From positions 1-5,652 of the forward strand of contig CAJOQZ010000045.1 in assembly GCA_905236585.1 (NCBI GenBank): a stretch of 5,652 nt of DNA, read 5' to 3'. The stretch is from an uncultured Lachnospiraceae bacterium. Lineage in GTDB: Bacteria; Bacillota; Clostridia; Lachnospirales; Lachnospiraceae. Shown piece after piece: positions 5,270-5,652 of this stretch (position 1 is its first letter; every line of letters begins with the position of its first letter). Below the pieces are notes generated by a model. That model saw only the letters and a program-made list of their open reading frames with translations, was not told the DNA's origin and searched no databases. The position numbers and the translations under genes are program-made.

Positions 5270-5545
5270 ATGAGCAAAGTTATCGCAGTAGGAAATCAGA
5301 AAGGCGGAGTCGGCAAAAGTACGACAACCGGCAATCTTGGCATAGGTCTGGCCATGCAGGGGAAAAAGGTGCTACTGATCGACGCTGACAGCCAGGGGTC
5401 GCTTACGGCAAGCCTTGGATATGAGCAGCCGGACGAAATGGAGGAAACGCTGGCCAATGTGCTGGAGATGATCGACAAGCGGGAGGAGGTACCGGAAGGA
5501 TATGGGATGCCGTTGACCTTGGAGGCGGTGAGGGCGGTAAGATGA
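5270..5545 (+). pseudogene. ParA-family ATPase, truncated after about 80 residues
   Basis: N-terminal part of a ParA/Soj-type P-loop ATPase, a family that segregates plasmids and integrative elements together with a ParB partner. It has a deviant Walker A motif KGGVGKST (residues 11-18) with signature Lys11 and catalytic Lys16, the A' motif LLIDADSQGSLT with Asp38 and Asp40, and a SLGY segment. AGGAGG at 5257-5262, 7 bp before ATG, confirms the start. Family members run to about 250-280 residues, but this frame stops at TGA 5543-5545 after 91. Similarity to ParA ends near Met80 (5507-5509); the last 11 residues are out-of-frame reading of the neighbouring DUF5688-like sequence. The Walker B and C-terminal parts are missing, so it should not be a working ATPase. 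The likely cause is an internal deletion. Confidence 0.82.
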
Positions 5546-5652
5546 CTGCACCCATCACCAATGCTCTTATGGAGCAGTATGGTGTTACCGCACAGGAGCT
5601 TCATGATATTGCAATCCATAACCTTGCGGAGTCTCAGATCGAGTTCAAGACT
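5512..5652 (+). pseudogene. Interior fragment of a DUF5688-like protein, runs off the window
   Basis: In frame 1, from about 5512 to the window end, the translation includes VDLGGGEGGKMTAPITNALM and then EQYGVTAQELHDIAIHN. I recall this as the middle of DUF5688-type proteins found on Lachnospiraceae mobile elements, where a family-typical stretch of about 150 residues should precede it. That N-terminal part is absent: the sequence just upstream is ParA in another frame. The ATG at 5542 overlaps the ParA-frame stop as ATGA, and purine-rich bases precede it, so translation could restart there, but family alignment says it is an internal Met. The function of DUF5688 is unknown. The assignment is from memory of the family and moderately sure. 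Confidence 0.55.

Larger units (their letters stand above)
4749..5652 (+). mobile_element. Probable end of an integrated element, internally deleted
   Basis: Several signs lie together: gene fragments at the boundary, a tandem 11-bp repeat like integrase arm sites (4871-4892), clustered small inverted repeats, and a ParA plus DUF5688-like gene pair of the kind I associate with Lachnospiraceae conjugative elements. The left boundary is only approximate, somewhere between 4728 and about 4870. One candidate core is the inverted repeat CTTGAT-AA-ATCAAG at 4799-4812. No integrase, relaxase or transfer gene is seen within the window, and the right boundary is outside it. The element call is an inference. 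Confidence 0.45.

Overview
The window reads as low-to-moderate GC Firmicute chromosome, most likely Lachnospiraceae or a close clostridial relative. The evidence is the divergent ThyA type (Leu-Tyr-Pro-Cys active site), a clostridial DHFR, strong AGGAGG-type ribosome sites, and a right-hand end carrying a ParA and DUF5688-like gene pair familiar from Lachnospiraceae integrative elements. This assignment rests on recalled family resemblance, not on a search. All convincing genes lie on the + strand.

Left part (1-1081): the 3' end of thyA followed by folA. Together they form the thymidylate/folate cycle: ThyA makes dTMP and turns methylene-THF into dihydrofolate, and DHFR regenerates THF. A small imperfect hairpin lies between them. 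Between folA and the next gene (1081-1213) is a striking long imperfect inverted repeat, about 133 bp, with 24-bp outer arms that match at 21 positions. It looks like a folded RNA or a small palindromic repeat element.

Middle part (1261-4720): ilvB and ilvN encode the catalytic and regulatory subunits of acetohydroxyacid synthase, the first shared step of valine, leucine and isoleucine synthesis. Close behind on the same strand come a GNAT acetyltransferase (GTG or TTG start) and an unusual two-domain protein. The latter joins an MmcQ/YjbR domain to an O6-alkylguanine-DNA alkyltransferase C-terminal domain with an intact Pro-Cys-His-Arg active site. Spacings of 26, 28 and 52 bp suggest one transcription unit. 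IlvB has a four-cysteine insertion and a Phe at the position usually held by a substrate-specificity and herbicide-site Trp.

Right part (4721-5652): the sequence changes character. A 316-bp stretch without a full gene holds a very short ORF beginning just after the alkyltransferase, a coding-like minus-strand frame that ends tail-to-tail with it, several small inverted repeats, a tandem 11-bp repeat resembling integrase arm-type sites, and a well-formed terminator-like hairpin. Then come an unrecognised 66-residue gene and a ParA-type ATPase that loses family similarity after about 80 residues. It runs directly, in another frame, into the interior of a DUF5688-like gene. I read this as the end of an integrated mobile element that has suffered an internal deletion. 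No complete new defence or signalling system is visible; the best leads are the palindromic element, the YjbR-alkyltransferase fusion, the IlvB variants and the deleted element remnant.
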